Shown here: positions 49,429-60,049 of the stretch, piece by piece
Layout: each line of letters begins with the position of its first letter
How positions within the stretch are numbered: position 1 is the first letter of the stretch
Position numbers and translations under genes: made by a program
Notes under the pieces: generated by a model
The model's database searches: none
What the model saw: only the letters and a program-made list of their open reading frames with translations
What the model was told of the DNA's origin: nothing
Source of the DNA: Gossypium raimondii
Taxonomy: Eukaryota; Streptophyta; Magnoliopsida; Malvales; Malvaceae
Reading direction: 5' to 3'
Assembly (NCBI RefSeq): GCF_025698545.1
Contig: NC_068567.1
Location: forward strand, 56,115,371 to 56,179,370
DNA length: 64,000 nt

Positions 49429-51846
49429 ATGCAGAATAATTCATCAAAGAACAAATGTTCATCTGCATCTCACCAGCAGATGGTGGACAATGCCAAGAAC
49501 CGGCTAAATTTTCTCCAAGATCAGTTCACTGATCTTCAAGCAGCTAGGAAGGAAGGTCGAGCCGGTGATGTTGCAGTGTTAGAGGAGCAAGTTTATCAGA
49601 ATCTTCGTGAGTGGAAAGCTGAGCTCTGCACACCATCCCCGGCCTCTTCTTTATTGGTTTGTATCTTTCTATTTTATCAACACCGCTTAAACTCTTTGCA
49701 TCAATCTACCTGTAAATAAAATGGGGTTAAGCTCTGTTTTTGAACATATTGGATAGTGTTTCTGTGCCTAAACGTGAAGTGACCTTGATGAACTTTATGT
49801 AGGGTAGTCTTGGATCATTCTCTGATGATATAAACCGATTGTTGCAACTGTACGAGGAGGAAGATGATGCCACTAGTCCATTAAAGGAGCCAGCTGTGCT
49901 GAAGCCTGAGATTGATGATCAAAGCCTAAATCCCAGTACTTTACCTGTAATTCCCGAGGTGAGACCTTGATCCCCAAATGTGATGCTAATATGGAGAAAG
50001 ACTAACTCGTTTGCTTTAGGTTTTCTTTTCTCCATTCTTTTCTTACTAAAACACTACTACTCTGAAAAGAAAGGAAATTAAATGTAAATTAAAATTTATG
50101 TTAAAGTATTTTATGTTTGGGTTTACTCTATAATATTTTTCCTTATTGTTGGTTCGATATAAATATATATTTATTTCTTTATAAAGTAAAAGTGAGTGTA
50201 GATATCCTACTCTGGCGGACACTGGAGAGTCTATGTGCCAAAATTTTAATTTCATTTGATAAACCCATTATTGTTGAATATATATTCTTTTAGGTAGCTC
50301 TTGCATGTTGATTTTCTTTCTCCTAATACTAGCCATTTTATATTAAAAGTAAATTAGGTGATGATTGCGTTGGTTTTTGGATATTTAGCTGAACTTAAGT
50401 GCAATTTTCATTATACTTCTGTTTCATACTTGTTTAAATCCAATTAAGTAAAGTTTTCATTATGCTTCTTTTTCATACTTGTTTAAAGCCAAAGTATGAA
50501 ACATAGATTTGTTTGAGTGACACATTGATCTGAGCATAAAACATTGACCTGTTTCATCCTTTGCGCAATGTTTGCCTGGAACTGGCGATGAAGACTAACA
50601 CATTTTCTTTCTCAGGACTATTTTGTGACTCATGAGCCACAAGAACAATCATTTCAAGGGTTTGATTTATGCAAAGTTTCTACCTCGGCTAATGCTGACA
50701 TAAATTATCAATTGGATTATCATCCATTTGATTTACAACAAGATTTTGACCATGAGCATCTCCTCGATGCCAATGGCACTGAAGATTATGTGAAGGATGC
50801 TAACTCCAACATGCTGCCAAATATCTCTCCTCCACCATCTGCTTTCATGGGTCCGAAGTGTGCACTGTGGGATTGTACAAGGCCTGCTCAAGGATCTGAC
50901 TGGTTTCAGGACTACTGTAGCAGTTTTCATGCTACCCTAGCTCTGAATGAAGACCCCCCTGGCACAACTCCCATTCTACGCCCTGGTGGAATTAGTTTAA
51001 AGGATAATTTACTACTTGATGCAGTTCGAGCAAAGGCACAGGGTAAGAATGTTGGCATCCCTCAATGTGAAGGAGCCGCTACCATGAAATCTCCTTGGAA
51101 TGCTACTGGTAAGCTAACATGGTTTTGTCTCTCTTTTTTCTTTTCTTAAAAAAGAATATTCATTGTTATCTTGGAAGTGTAGTAGATAATGTGGTATGAT
51201 TGGTTTGCGGCTACATATCTGAAATAGTGTCTAGTTTTCTCTGTGCAACTTTGCTTTTGGTAATTCTGGCTTTTGCGTATTTGCTTTGAAAATAAAAACC
51301 TTGCTTTCTTTTGTCCTTTTTCTTGCCATTATATGTCCTATAAGAAAGCCTATCTCTTCTATTGCAGAGCTATTTGATCTTTCTTTACTCGAGGGTGAAA
51401 TAATCAGGGAGTGGCTCTTCTTTGATAAGCCTAGGAGGGCATTTGAGAGTGGAAACAGAAAGCAAAGGTCATTACCAGATTACTCTGGACGTGGTTGGCA
51501 TGAATCGAGGAAGCAGGTGATGAAGGAATTTGCAGGCCAAAAGAGGTCATACTACATGGACCCGCAACCTTCTGGCAAATATGAATGGCACTTGTTCGAA
51601 TATGAGATATATGGTTGTGATGCTTTTGCTTTATATAGACTGGAGCTGAAGCTTGCGAATCAAAAGAAGAGTCCCAAAGCAAAAGTTCCAAAGGATTCGC
51701 TTGCTGATCTACAGAAGAAAATGGGAAGGCTCACTGCTGAAGTCCCTGGAGATGACAAACCTCCTGGTAAGGGCAAGACAAAGGCAAACAAGAAAGCGGC
51801 CATGGCTGCTGCTGCAGCGGCAAATGTTAATTCTGCTCAAGATTAG
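49429..51846 (+). CDS. VOZ transcription factor (vascular plant one zinc finger)
   Basis: Exons 49429-49656, 49803-49958, 50616-51108 and 51368-51846 join in frame to 451 residues. The N-terminus has the VOZ start [31 protein letters not shown] and [17 protein letters not shown]. The VOZ domain holds the zinc motif C210-x4-C215-x13-C229-x3-H233 in [13 protein letters not shown]...[11 protein letters not shown], then [13 protein letters not shown] and [21 protein letters not shown]. It ends with the DNA-binding part [55 protein letters not shown] proteins bind palindromic DNA as dimers and act in flowering and stress control. Introns are GT-AG. The usual WCQDYC is WFQDYC here. The last ~20 residues are Ala-rich, and the tail of typical VOZ proteins after this point is missing. 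Confidence 0.95.
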
Positions 51847-52703
51847 ATGAGCGGTAAGACTGACGAGGTGAATTATGGTTATAATGTTTCTGAAAGAAGA
51901 AAATTGACTAGTTGTGCATTTGGCATCCAGTGTTATTCTGCATCAAGCTTTGCTGTAGTTGGTCTATAGATAGAGACCAAAGATTGCAGTGTCATTTTCT
52001 TAAAAGAACTTTTTTTCCTTTATTCCTTCAGTTGCTGCTTGCTGGCTTTTTTACTGCTTATATGGTGTTTATGTACAGTTAGAGTAAGCGGAAACCTTTA
52101 TTATATTAAACTGGGGAGGGAGGTAAATGGTAAATTGTAGATGAAGAAAATTTTATGTAGGGAAACATGTTAATTTCTCCCTAATATTTGATGCAGTTTA
52201 TTATTAATCCAAAGCAGTGGATTGTTTTCTCTCACACTCGCCCTTCTAGTTAGTTTATATGTACAAATCAATGGGTGCTCATTTGCTTTCGAATGCTGCT
52301 TGGTTTTAACGTATACAAAGCCCAGGTGAGTGAATGATAAGGAAAAGGAGTTGCATTGGCCTGTCTGGAATGGGTGCTCCTTTTCCTGTTATGCTACCCT
52401 TCACTTTCACTGCCATTTTCAGATATACGAGTACGGGTAACATTTAGACATGTTAATTCTTATTCCATTATTTATCCGTAAAAAAGAAATCCTAATTTTG
52501 ATTCAAATCTAAATTGACCCAAGGCGTATTGACTTATTTTAGAAACATTAATTTAATGGAAATCGTAAGTACTATTATGCAGTGATATGTATGATGCTAC
52601 AATCATTATTTTAATATGCATGTACAGACAACATTATCAATAATAATAGCAATATATTGTTGAAATGCATACTTCCAGTTATTTTGGATGCGCCTGAATG
52701 ATG
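51847..52703. other. VOZ 3'UTR and intergenic DNA
   Basis: Likely 3'UTR to about 52220. Nothing else recognised. Confidence 0.45.
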
Positions 52704-53787
52704 TTTTTTACTCAAATAATACAAAAAAAATAAAAAAATAAAAACTAAAATAATACAAGCATTTTATTATCTACCAAAATGATACAAACAGTAGTGGAGG
52801 GACTGCCACAGGCGGCACCAATGGTGCCAGTGGCAGAGGCAGCACCAAAGGTGCAGCTGCCACAGGCGGCACCCCCCATTTATTCGTATTTTTCTTATTT
52901 TTAGATTTTTTATAAAAATAGTATTAAAAATAAAATACTGAAAAAATATGTTTATGGAAAAATAAAATGTGAAAAGAAATAAAAAATGAAAATAGTATAT
53001 TTACTGAAAGTAATAAAATCCGAAAAAAAAGAAAAATACGAACAAAGGGCTAAAATAAGGGTTTTCACTAAATTTATATAAAAAGCGTACTAAAATAATA
53101 TAAAATAATAAAATACAAAATAGTATATTTTTGAAATGAATAAAATCTGAAAATAAGAAATGTATTAATTTTATATTATTTTATATAGGCGCACCCCTTT
53201 GTTCGTATTTTTCTCTTTTCGGATTTTATTACTTTTAAAAATATACTATTTTTGTATTTTATTATTTTATATTATTTTAGTACATAAAGTTTGAAATGTA
53301 TTATTGTTGTGTGTTTTATATAAATTTAGTAAAAACCCTTATTTTGGCACTTTGTTCTTATTTTTCTTTTTTTTCAGATTTTATTACTTTCAAAAATATA
53401 TTATTTTCGTATTTTATTATTTTATATTATTTTAGTACATAATGTTTGAAATGTATTATTTTAGTGTGCTTTTATAAAATTTAGTGAAAAACCCTTATTT
53501 TGGCCCTTTGTTCGTATTTTTCTTTTTTTGAATTTTATTACTTTCCATAAATATATTGTTTTCGTTTTTATTTCTTTTCATATCTTATTTTTTCATAAAC
53601 ATATTTTTCGGTATTTTATTTTTAATACTATTTTTATAAAAAATCCGAAAATAAAAAAATACGAATAAAGAGAGGGTGCCGCCTATGGCAGTCCCTCCAC
53701 TACTGTTTGTACCATTTTGGTACATAATAAAATGCTTGTACTATTTTGATATTTTTTAATTTTTTTGTATTATTTAGGTAAAAAAAC
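52704..53787. mobile_element. Fold-back (long inverted repeat) element
   Basis: The left arm (about 52704-53170) and the right arm (about 53320-53787) are reverse complements over nearly 470 bp. Both carry, in order, AAATAATACAAAAAAA, CAAGCATTTTATTAT, ACAAACAGTAGTGGAGGGAC, then the GGCGGCACC segment, then the TAAAAATAGTATTAAAAAT segment. The left arm has extra 50-60 bp (about 52818-52872) with a second GCCACAGGCGGCACC. The short loop repeats arm-like phrases. There is no ORF. No clean target duplication was found. If transcribed it would form a long hairpin. Confidence 0.85.
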
Positions 53788-55160
53788 CCTACAACAATTC
53801 ATTAATTATTTTGTACGGAGAGCAAATTCTATATACTGAGCCCAAAGTGAGCCATCTCACAGATTTTTTTTTTATTTCGAAGGGACACGACCTAATACTT
53901 ATATTGGAAGTCATGTAATTTCTGAAGCAACGGAACGTGATGCTGTATACATGCTAATAAATGAATCCTGCACTGCTCCATCTTTGAATAATAAGTAGTA
54001 AATTATAAAACCATATTACCACAACACAAGGCCATCATGTCAGTCATTTCAAGAAGCATTGAATAGAATTTTATGGAATTCAAAGGATGTTCAAAGTACA
54101 GCCAAGACATAGAATATGGAGAGAGGCAACATTTAAACCCCTCCTCCCCCACAACAACACTTAAAATGATTGAACAGTTAAAACAACATAAATACATTCT
54201 ACACTCCATATCAACCTTTTTTACTCTCAAATTCTTAAACAGTCACCTAATTTCTGAGCTCTCAAGGGAGTTTGGTCCTCAAAACCTTTTTTATTATTAT
54301 TTTAGAATAGGACAGCTCATGAATGTTCCTCAAAAGCTGCCCACCCTATCTGTAATTTTACCTTCCACAAAATCAGATTCTATCCAACTTCTGAAAAATT
54401 ATGCAATTTACTAAGGGACACAGACGGCAGCCATTCTCAATACAGCATCCATCTATGCCTTCAACAAAGTTACAACTTCTTCACACCAATTCTGCAAAAA
54501 AGGGCACTCATTTAGTTGGCAATTTGAAGACATAAACCAAGTAAAATCTCACTCCAATCACAGCCACATGTACCAACAAACAAGAGGTGCAACTGAATTT
54601 GAAGGCAAAATTTAGAAAAACAAAAAGAAGAGTAATAATGTCAATCTTACACAGCTTGAGAAGGATGGCAAATCCCCAAACTTGTTCAAAGGATGGGGGT
54701 AAATATGAAATAACCCTCCCTTCAATTCATTTAAAGTTTCAAGCACCATTAATCATCTCATTTGGCTACCGTAAAACCTCAAGCCCCACAACCATAAAAC
54801 AGGATCCCAATTCATTTTTAGTTATTCGGCCTCATATGCCTTGGTTCAAGTCAGATGTTGACATCCAATAATAACTTTATCATATAATAGCATTTATAGC
54901 GCCAATATGAATTACTAAATATTTTCACACTAATTCAAAATCTCGGTATGCAGTTTCCATATAAGTGGCATATGTATAAATAAAATGTATATTCACAACT
55001 ATATTCAAGTAAAAATGATAAAAATATAATAAGTACTTGACTGACAGAACCTATTATCTCTACCCTTTTTCTTGGTAAGAAGTGAAACAACATTTCAGCA
55101 ACCCCATCAAACACTTAAGCATTCTAACACCCAGAAATTTTAAAAACATCTAGGATCAAA
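53788..55160. other. Region downstream of the minus-strand proline-rich gene
   Basis: It probably contains later exons and the 3'UTR of the minus-strand gene, but I could not fix them. One candidate terminal exon is 54453-54491 (minus): a TTTTTTGCAG acceptor followed by codons NWCEEVVTLLKA and a stop. The plus-strand ORFs at 54073-54414 and 54587-54871 show no domain. Confidence 0.3.
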
Positions 55161-55165
55161 ATGCT

Positions 55166-55285
55166 TTAGCATGTTTGGCTCAATTGTTTCAAAGAGGGGT
55201 GAACCTTGTAGATCCTTAGACGTACATCTACGTTCAAATCTGAGCAATAATTAAGAAAAAAGAAAAGAAAACAATGGGAGGTGAC
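55166..55285 (+). repeat. tRNA-derived SINE-like element
   Basis: TTGGCTCAATTG resembles box A, CGTTCAAATCT resembles box B about 50 bp later, and an A-rich tail follows (AAGAAAAAAGAAAAGAAAAC). On the opposite strand it mimics a splice acceptor and short exon, which is why it was checked. Confidence 0.55.
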
Positions 55286-55977
55286 AACAAATTTTCCTTT
55301 AGAAAAAGTTCCCAACAATTTATTGTTTGTTTTTCCACAAGTCTTAGAAAAGGACCAAAACGTGAAACTCAAACACCCGAAGATTAACAAGGCTTTTTTT
55401 TTTTTTTTCCTGTTTAACACCCTTTTTGATGTTTTACGTTAGGATGAGGTGAAAATGCTACAATCAGCCCCTAAATGCAATCCTAATAAATCCATTTTGA
55501 CCAGTAACAATAACCCAATCCATATCAGTCATAACAATAAGGATTACACAAACACAGCCCTATATTAAAGCATTATAAAGTGAAATTACACAGCCCTGGT
55601 TGCTTACTTCAGTGTTGACTCAATCTAGAGAGGGGACCAGAGACCAAGCGATATGTTCACAAGTACAAAGATTAAAATCAGAACAAGTACTTATCGGGAG
55701 TAAAAGAAAAACAATAAATGTAAAAGACTAGCTTTCATTTTACAATAGAATTATGTTCAAAAGGACATATACGTACATGCATACACATATAAATAAACCT
55801 TAACAAGTAGCTATCCCTGCAAACGAGTATCTGTACTGAAATCAGGCATTTGGGTTTTCTTTTTTCGTAGTTTAGAAAGCTAACAAATTGTTTTTTTTCC
55901 CCCTAAAATTAACCTGACATTGGATTTCAATATCATAACCAACAAGGAAGGGGATTAGAAGGAGAAAGGAAACATAC

Positions 55978-56606
55978 CATCCACTAGAACTAGGGCGATT
56001 TCCACTGGATCTGGGATGGGGAATCAAACCCAAATCTGATTCAGCGCCTTTTCTGATCTTCTCGTAACCGCCAGATTTGGGCCGCCTATCTTCACCATAA
56101 TGACCCGACGACCCAAAATGCTTCAACGCCTGTTCTCTTCCACGCAAAACCTTGGGTTCGGGTTTCTCCTCTCTCCCTACAAAACCCGGCCTAAGATGAG
56201 GCGGAACGAATCGATCTGGCTTCAGCGGTCCAGAAACGGGCACACCTTCTTTCTCCTTCTCTAGACCGGGAATTGATGTCCCAGAACCGGGTCGTAAAGA
56301 AATCTGATCAGATGAAGGTGGTTGATCTGGGACTAAAACAGAACGAGGTTGAGGTTGGGGGTGTTGGGGAAGTGTTGGGGAAACGACAGGAGGAGTGGAA
56401 ATAGGCTTAGGGGAAGGACGGGTCAGGACGAGCATACGGCCATGGGTTTTGACATTGCCTGCGGATGAATAAGAAGCAAAAGAGGAATGGGTTTGGTGAT
56501 TGGATTGGGGATTCTTGTTGGAACCAGATGAGGAAGAAGAAGGAGTCAGATTTTTCTCGAGGACATGGTTGAAATTAATGGAGGTATATTTGTTGGTTCT
56601 TGCCAT
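55978..56606 (-). CDS. First exon of a proline-rich conserved plant protein, function unknown
   Basis: The minus strand opens MARTNKYTSINFNHVLEKNL at 56606 and runs 209 codons plus two bases to a GT donor (ATG|GTATGT) at 55977. The protein is rich in Ser and Pro, with GRMLVLTRPSPKP, LKPDRFVPPHLRPGFVGREE and LRGREQALKHFGSSGHYGEDRR. I recognise the FVPPHLRPGF and GRMLVL blocks as conserved among plant unknown proteins but know no function. It has no membrane segment or signal peptide and looks disordered. Later exons on the minus strand below 55977 were not found, so the gene is partial here. Confidence 0.65.
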
Positions 56607-57540
56607 CCACCACTATTTCTCCGCCAACTTCACCTCTTTGGTTTCGTTTATAAATTGATATACTATAGAACCCAATTTAGAAGGAAAGTTGTTTCTTCAA
56701 AACCATTAAATTCAAACAGGTGTTTATATATATATATATATTTGTCTGTGGGCTGTCGTGTTGATCTGATGGCATTCGCGATGCCGATGGGTTACACTAT
56801 GGATTTAGAAGAGCGAATGGATTGGTCACCTTCCATTTACTGATCTGGAGAGATCTCAGCCGCTACATTTATGCCTTTTTCCTTTTATTTTTCTAATTAT
56901 AATATAAACATAAAAAAGAAATTACGTATTTGATATATTCACAGTATATATTTTTTTATTTTATCATTAAACTTATAAAATTATTTATGTATTTTTTAAA
57001 ATATTTTATTAAACTTAATCTTATTTGCAGAATCTAAAATTTTACTCCCTCATCATAAACACTTAGAAAGATCCCAAGCTAAAATGTACTTTTTGCACAC
57101 ACTTTTCTCCATCAAACTTTCCTCCTCCTTTTTTCTAACTAATAAAGTAATAAGTGAAAAGTTATTTAAAATAATTTAAATAAAAGGGTTATGGGTGGTT
57201 ACAAATGATGACTAGTAGAAGGAGATGGATATTCCTTTTTAATTTTTTACTTCTTTTATTTAGTTTTTTAGAATTTAGTTCGAAAATTAAAAAGCTAATC
57301 TAGTTGTTACTAAATATATGAATTTGTTTGAGATGATTTTGAGATTAACAATTTAATACTTAATAATTGAACTAACTTTTAGTTTTTACTAGAAATTTTA
57401 TCACGCACGTATATTTATGAAAACTACTGATTTAAATACATATATATTTGTTTAAAAGTAGCATACAATAAACAATGATTTAAAACTAATTAATTATAAT
57501 AATACATGAAATATATAGGACAATAAACTAAAATATATTG
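56607..57540. other. Upstream region of the minus-strand gene and AT-rich intergenic DNA
   Basis: The first part should hold the promoter of the minus-strand gene. A TA microsatellite is at 56725-56742. The rest is AT-rich with no gene. Confidence 0.45.
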
Positions 57541-57544
57541 AGAT

Positions 57545-57655
57545 GAAACTTTGGTTAATGGGTAAATCTAAGGTCTTAATAATCCAATTAACATAAGTTT
57601 AAATCTCGCCATATGTATATTTTAATTAATTTTTATAATAGAAAAGACTAAAATA
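57545..57655 (+). repeat. Possible SINE remnant
   Basis: TTTGGTTAATGGGTAAA and AAGTTTAAATCTCGCC are spaced like box A and box B of tRNA-derived SINEs. It is weak because the rest has drifted. Confidence 0.3.
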
Positions 57656-58740
57656 TTCTCGAATAATATAATTTTTAAAATTACAAATTGGTGACTCGGT
57701 TAAAGGTGAACTAACTCAATACACTTGAATAGTAAGTAGCAGTTATTGTTGAGCAAGTTAAAAGGAAAAGGAAAAGGAAACCTTCATATTCCATTCCCTT
57801 AAAAAAACTAGGCCCATATCTCAGGAGGCTAAGCGTGAGGAAATTGTGGCAGCATCGTCCGTAGATTTTCGCCACGTATGATGAAGACACAAAAGATGAT
57901 AGTGGCTCCGAATGCGTCGGACACAGTTATAAATATTAGCTTTACATCTTTTATCTTTGTTCACCTTTATTTAAATGTTGAGAACTTCGTCTTTTCGCTT
58001 AAACATTCACATCATTTGATATCAGCTATTATTATAATTTATTAATTAAAATAAATTAAAACACAGTATCTATATCTGACAGTTATGGAAGCACAGAAAT
58101 GTGTTATGGGCAGTGGGGTGTTGGGGAGGAAAACCATGTTTGCATTTAAGGTTGTACAAAAGAAAAGAAACATGTGATTCACATCTATCCCCATCCCAAT
58201 CTATTTCTTATATCTTAGAAACTGAGTTCGCCTTGGCTTGCCACGTTGCATGGAAGATTTTTTCTTTAAAAGAAATAAAGTATGCATTTTATTTTTAAAA
58301 AATATTATAAAATTATAATAATTTTTTCATGTAAATGATGACACACCCACATATTTGTATCATGTGTTCATATATTAATTATAAGAGTGATTTGATTAAA
58401 AAAAAGTAGTTGGTGTTATTTTTATGATGTAAAATGATTCATCTATACATGTAATATTTTAATTAAATTCGTATGTTAGGAATGATAATTGGCCAAATAG
58501 TCCCAGCCAGCAAGCCAAGCTACGCTTCTGAGCTGCCATTTACACGTTGTTTGAAGGAGTATCGTGAAGAAAGCACTTAACTAGCTTGTACGATGACGAT
58601 GAAGAAAGCATTTCAAATTCACCTCTGCTTCAAGGTAAGCTACAATTCTCAGTTTTTAGATTGATGTTGCCGCACTAGTACCGATATGCAATTAGAGTTA
58701 ATCCACGCACTATTTCGCTAGCACCTGCAACTGTCACAGT
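57656..58740. other. Unassigned region with weak gene signals
   Basis: A TATAAATA at about 57929 lies below a CCACGTATG motif. A 30-codon ORF (58085-58177) follows. Another short start, 58593-58634 (MTMKKAFQIHLCFK), is followed by a good donor (AAG|GTAAGC). Either could be the first exon of a small gene, but nothing matches a family I know and no second exon was found before the transposons further right. Confidence 0.25.
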
Positions 58741-58746
58741 GCTTAA

Positions 58747-58905
58747 AGGTGAGCGTTCGATCAAATCAAGTCGAATTAAGTGAATTTTTTCGAGTTAATC
58801 GAGTCTTATTTTATCATCTTAACTCGATTTGAAAAAATTCAAATCGAGTCGAGTGAAATGAAATTCAAGTCGAGTCGAATTGAATCGAGTTAAAATGTCA
58901 AATTA
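58747..58905. mobile_element. Truncated copy of the GGGGTGAGCA element
   Basis: It begins GGTGAGCGTTCGATC and runs through TCGAGTTAATCGAG-type repeats like the end of the elements at 16248-17462 and 34182-35406, then stops at about 58905 without the second end. The first bases of the TIR are changed. Confidence 0.7.
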
Positions 58906-59566
58906 AAATCTTATTATAGTGTAATTAATTTCATGTTAGGCAAGGTGTGCAATTTTCCTTTTCTGCAAGTATCTTTCGGTTTATTCAAATATCAATTTAT
59001 ACAATAATTCATCCAGTTTATCAATTTTAAATACCTTATAACCTCTAATTGAATGCATATGGCAGTTTAATTTTTTCAGATGATCCCTAAAATTTTATAT
59101 TTTATTCAATTTAGTCCCTAAAACACAAATTGCTATAACTTTCAAATTTGAGCTTTGATTTCAAAATTGATCTCAATTTCATCCTTCTACAGCCCTATAT
59201 TATCAATAATTACGAAAGTTTCATACCAATTTTGAAATATTTACACTTTATTCTTTATGTTCAAAACTAACAACTTTCACTTTACAAATTAGTTATTTTC
59301 ACTTCTAAGCTTAAAACCTAACAATTTAATACCAAAAGCTTCAAGAAATTATCAATGAAAACTTTTGTAAACTTTAACAATTTTGCAAAATAGTACACTG
59401 GTCAACTAAATCAAGTTCATAGGATCTTAGAAACATAAAAAGTACAAAAAAAAAAGAAGACTAAAAATCACTTACCAATTTAAAGCTTAAAATTGAAAAC
59501 ATTGAAACCTATCTTTTCTCTTTAGTTTCGCGAGGGAGATGAAATAATGAATGAGCAAAATGCCTT
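58906..59566. other. AT-rich intergenic DNA
   Basis: No gene or clear element border was seen. The region leads into the pogo-like element. Confidence 0.5.
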
Positions 59567-59568
59567 TA

Positions 59569-60049
59569 CAGTGAAACCTCTATAAAATAATACCCTTAAG
59601 ATCCGAAAAATTATTATTTTATCGAGGTTATTAGTTTATTGATAAATGAATATTTTATTAATTTATCGATAAATTAATATTAATTCAAAGAATATTTCAT
59701 ACTTTATGCATGAGTTTTTTAATCAAAATCAAATATGCATGTAGGTGCAATGAATCAAAGCTAATTAGTTAATGTAACAAAAAAAGAGTTAATTAATTGG
59801 TTAATGTAACCAAAAGAAAAAAGAGTTAATGGTTTCAAAATCCAATATGTATATATTCATTAGATAGATTAAAAATATTATTATAAATAAACACTTATAC
59901 GTATCAAAATATTGTAATTCATATAATCTTTTCCTCCATGGCTTCCCATTTGAAAGGTGTAAAAATGTCTACATTGATAGATGAGATGAGAAAAGCATTA
60001 TGTGAGTACAAAAATGAGCATCCCTCTTTAAGTAAAAAAGATTTGCAAC
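59569..60049 (+). mobile_element. Pogo/Lemi1-like Tc1-mariner element, left part, cut by a gypsy insertion
   Basis: After a TA (59567-59568) comes CAGTGAAACCTCTATAAAATAA, close to the end of plant Emigrant/Lemi1 elements (CAGT.AAACCTCTATAAATTA). TTTATCGA-type subterminal repeats follow, to about 59690. A transposase-like ORF starts 370 bp in, at 59938. At 60050 a gypsy LTR begins, so the right part of this element must lie beyond the gypsy insertion, outside the window. Confidence 0.75.
59938..60049 (+). pseudogene. Start of a pogo-type transposase, truncated by insertion
   Basis: About 37 codons encode TLIDEMRKALCEYKNEHPSL and SKKDLQ. This resembles the first helix-turn-helix of the CENP-B/pogo DNA-binding domain (typically ALCEYKKxHPxxTQ-L). 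The reading continues into LTR sequence without meaning. The DDE catalytic domain is not in this window. Confidence 0.6.

Noticed and set aside
54073-54871. Plus-strand ORFs downstream of the fold-back element
   Set aside because: No domain, and they lie opposite the presumed 3' part of the minus-strand gene.
55166-55420. Minus-strand frame with DLNVDVRLRIYK after a strong CAG acceptor, as an exon of the minus-strand gene
   Set aside because: The plus strand of the same segment has box A-like and box B-like motifs and an A-rich tail, so a SINE explains the polypyrimidine tract and acceptor. The joined codon with exon 1 would also be a stop.
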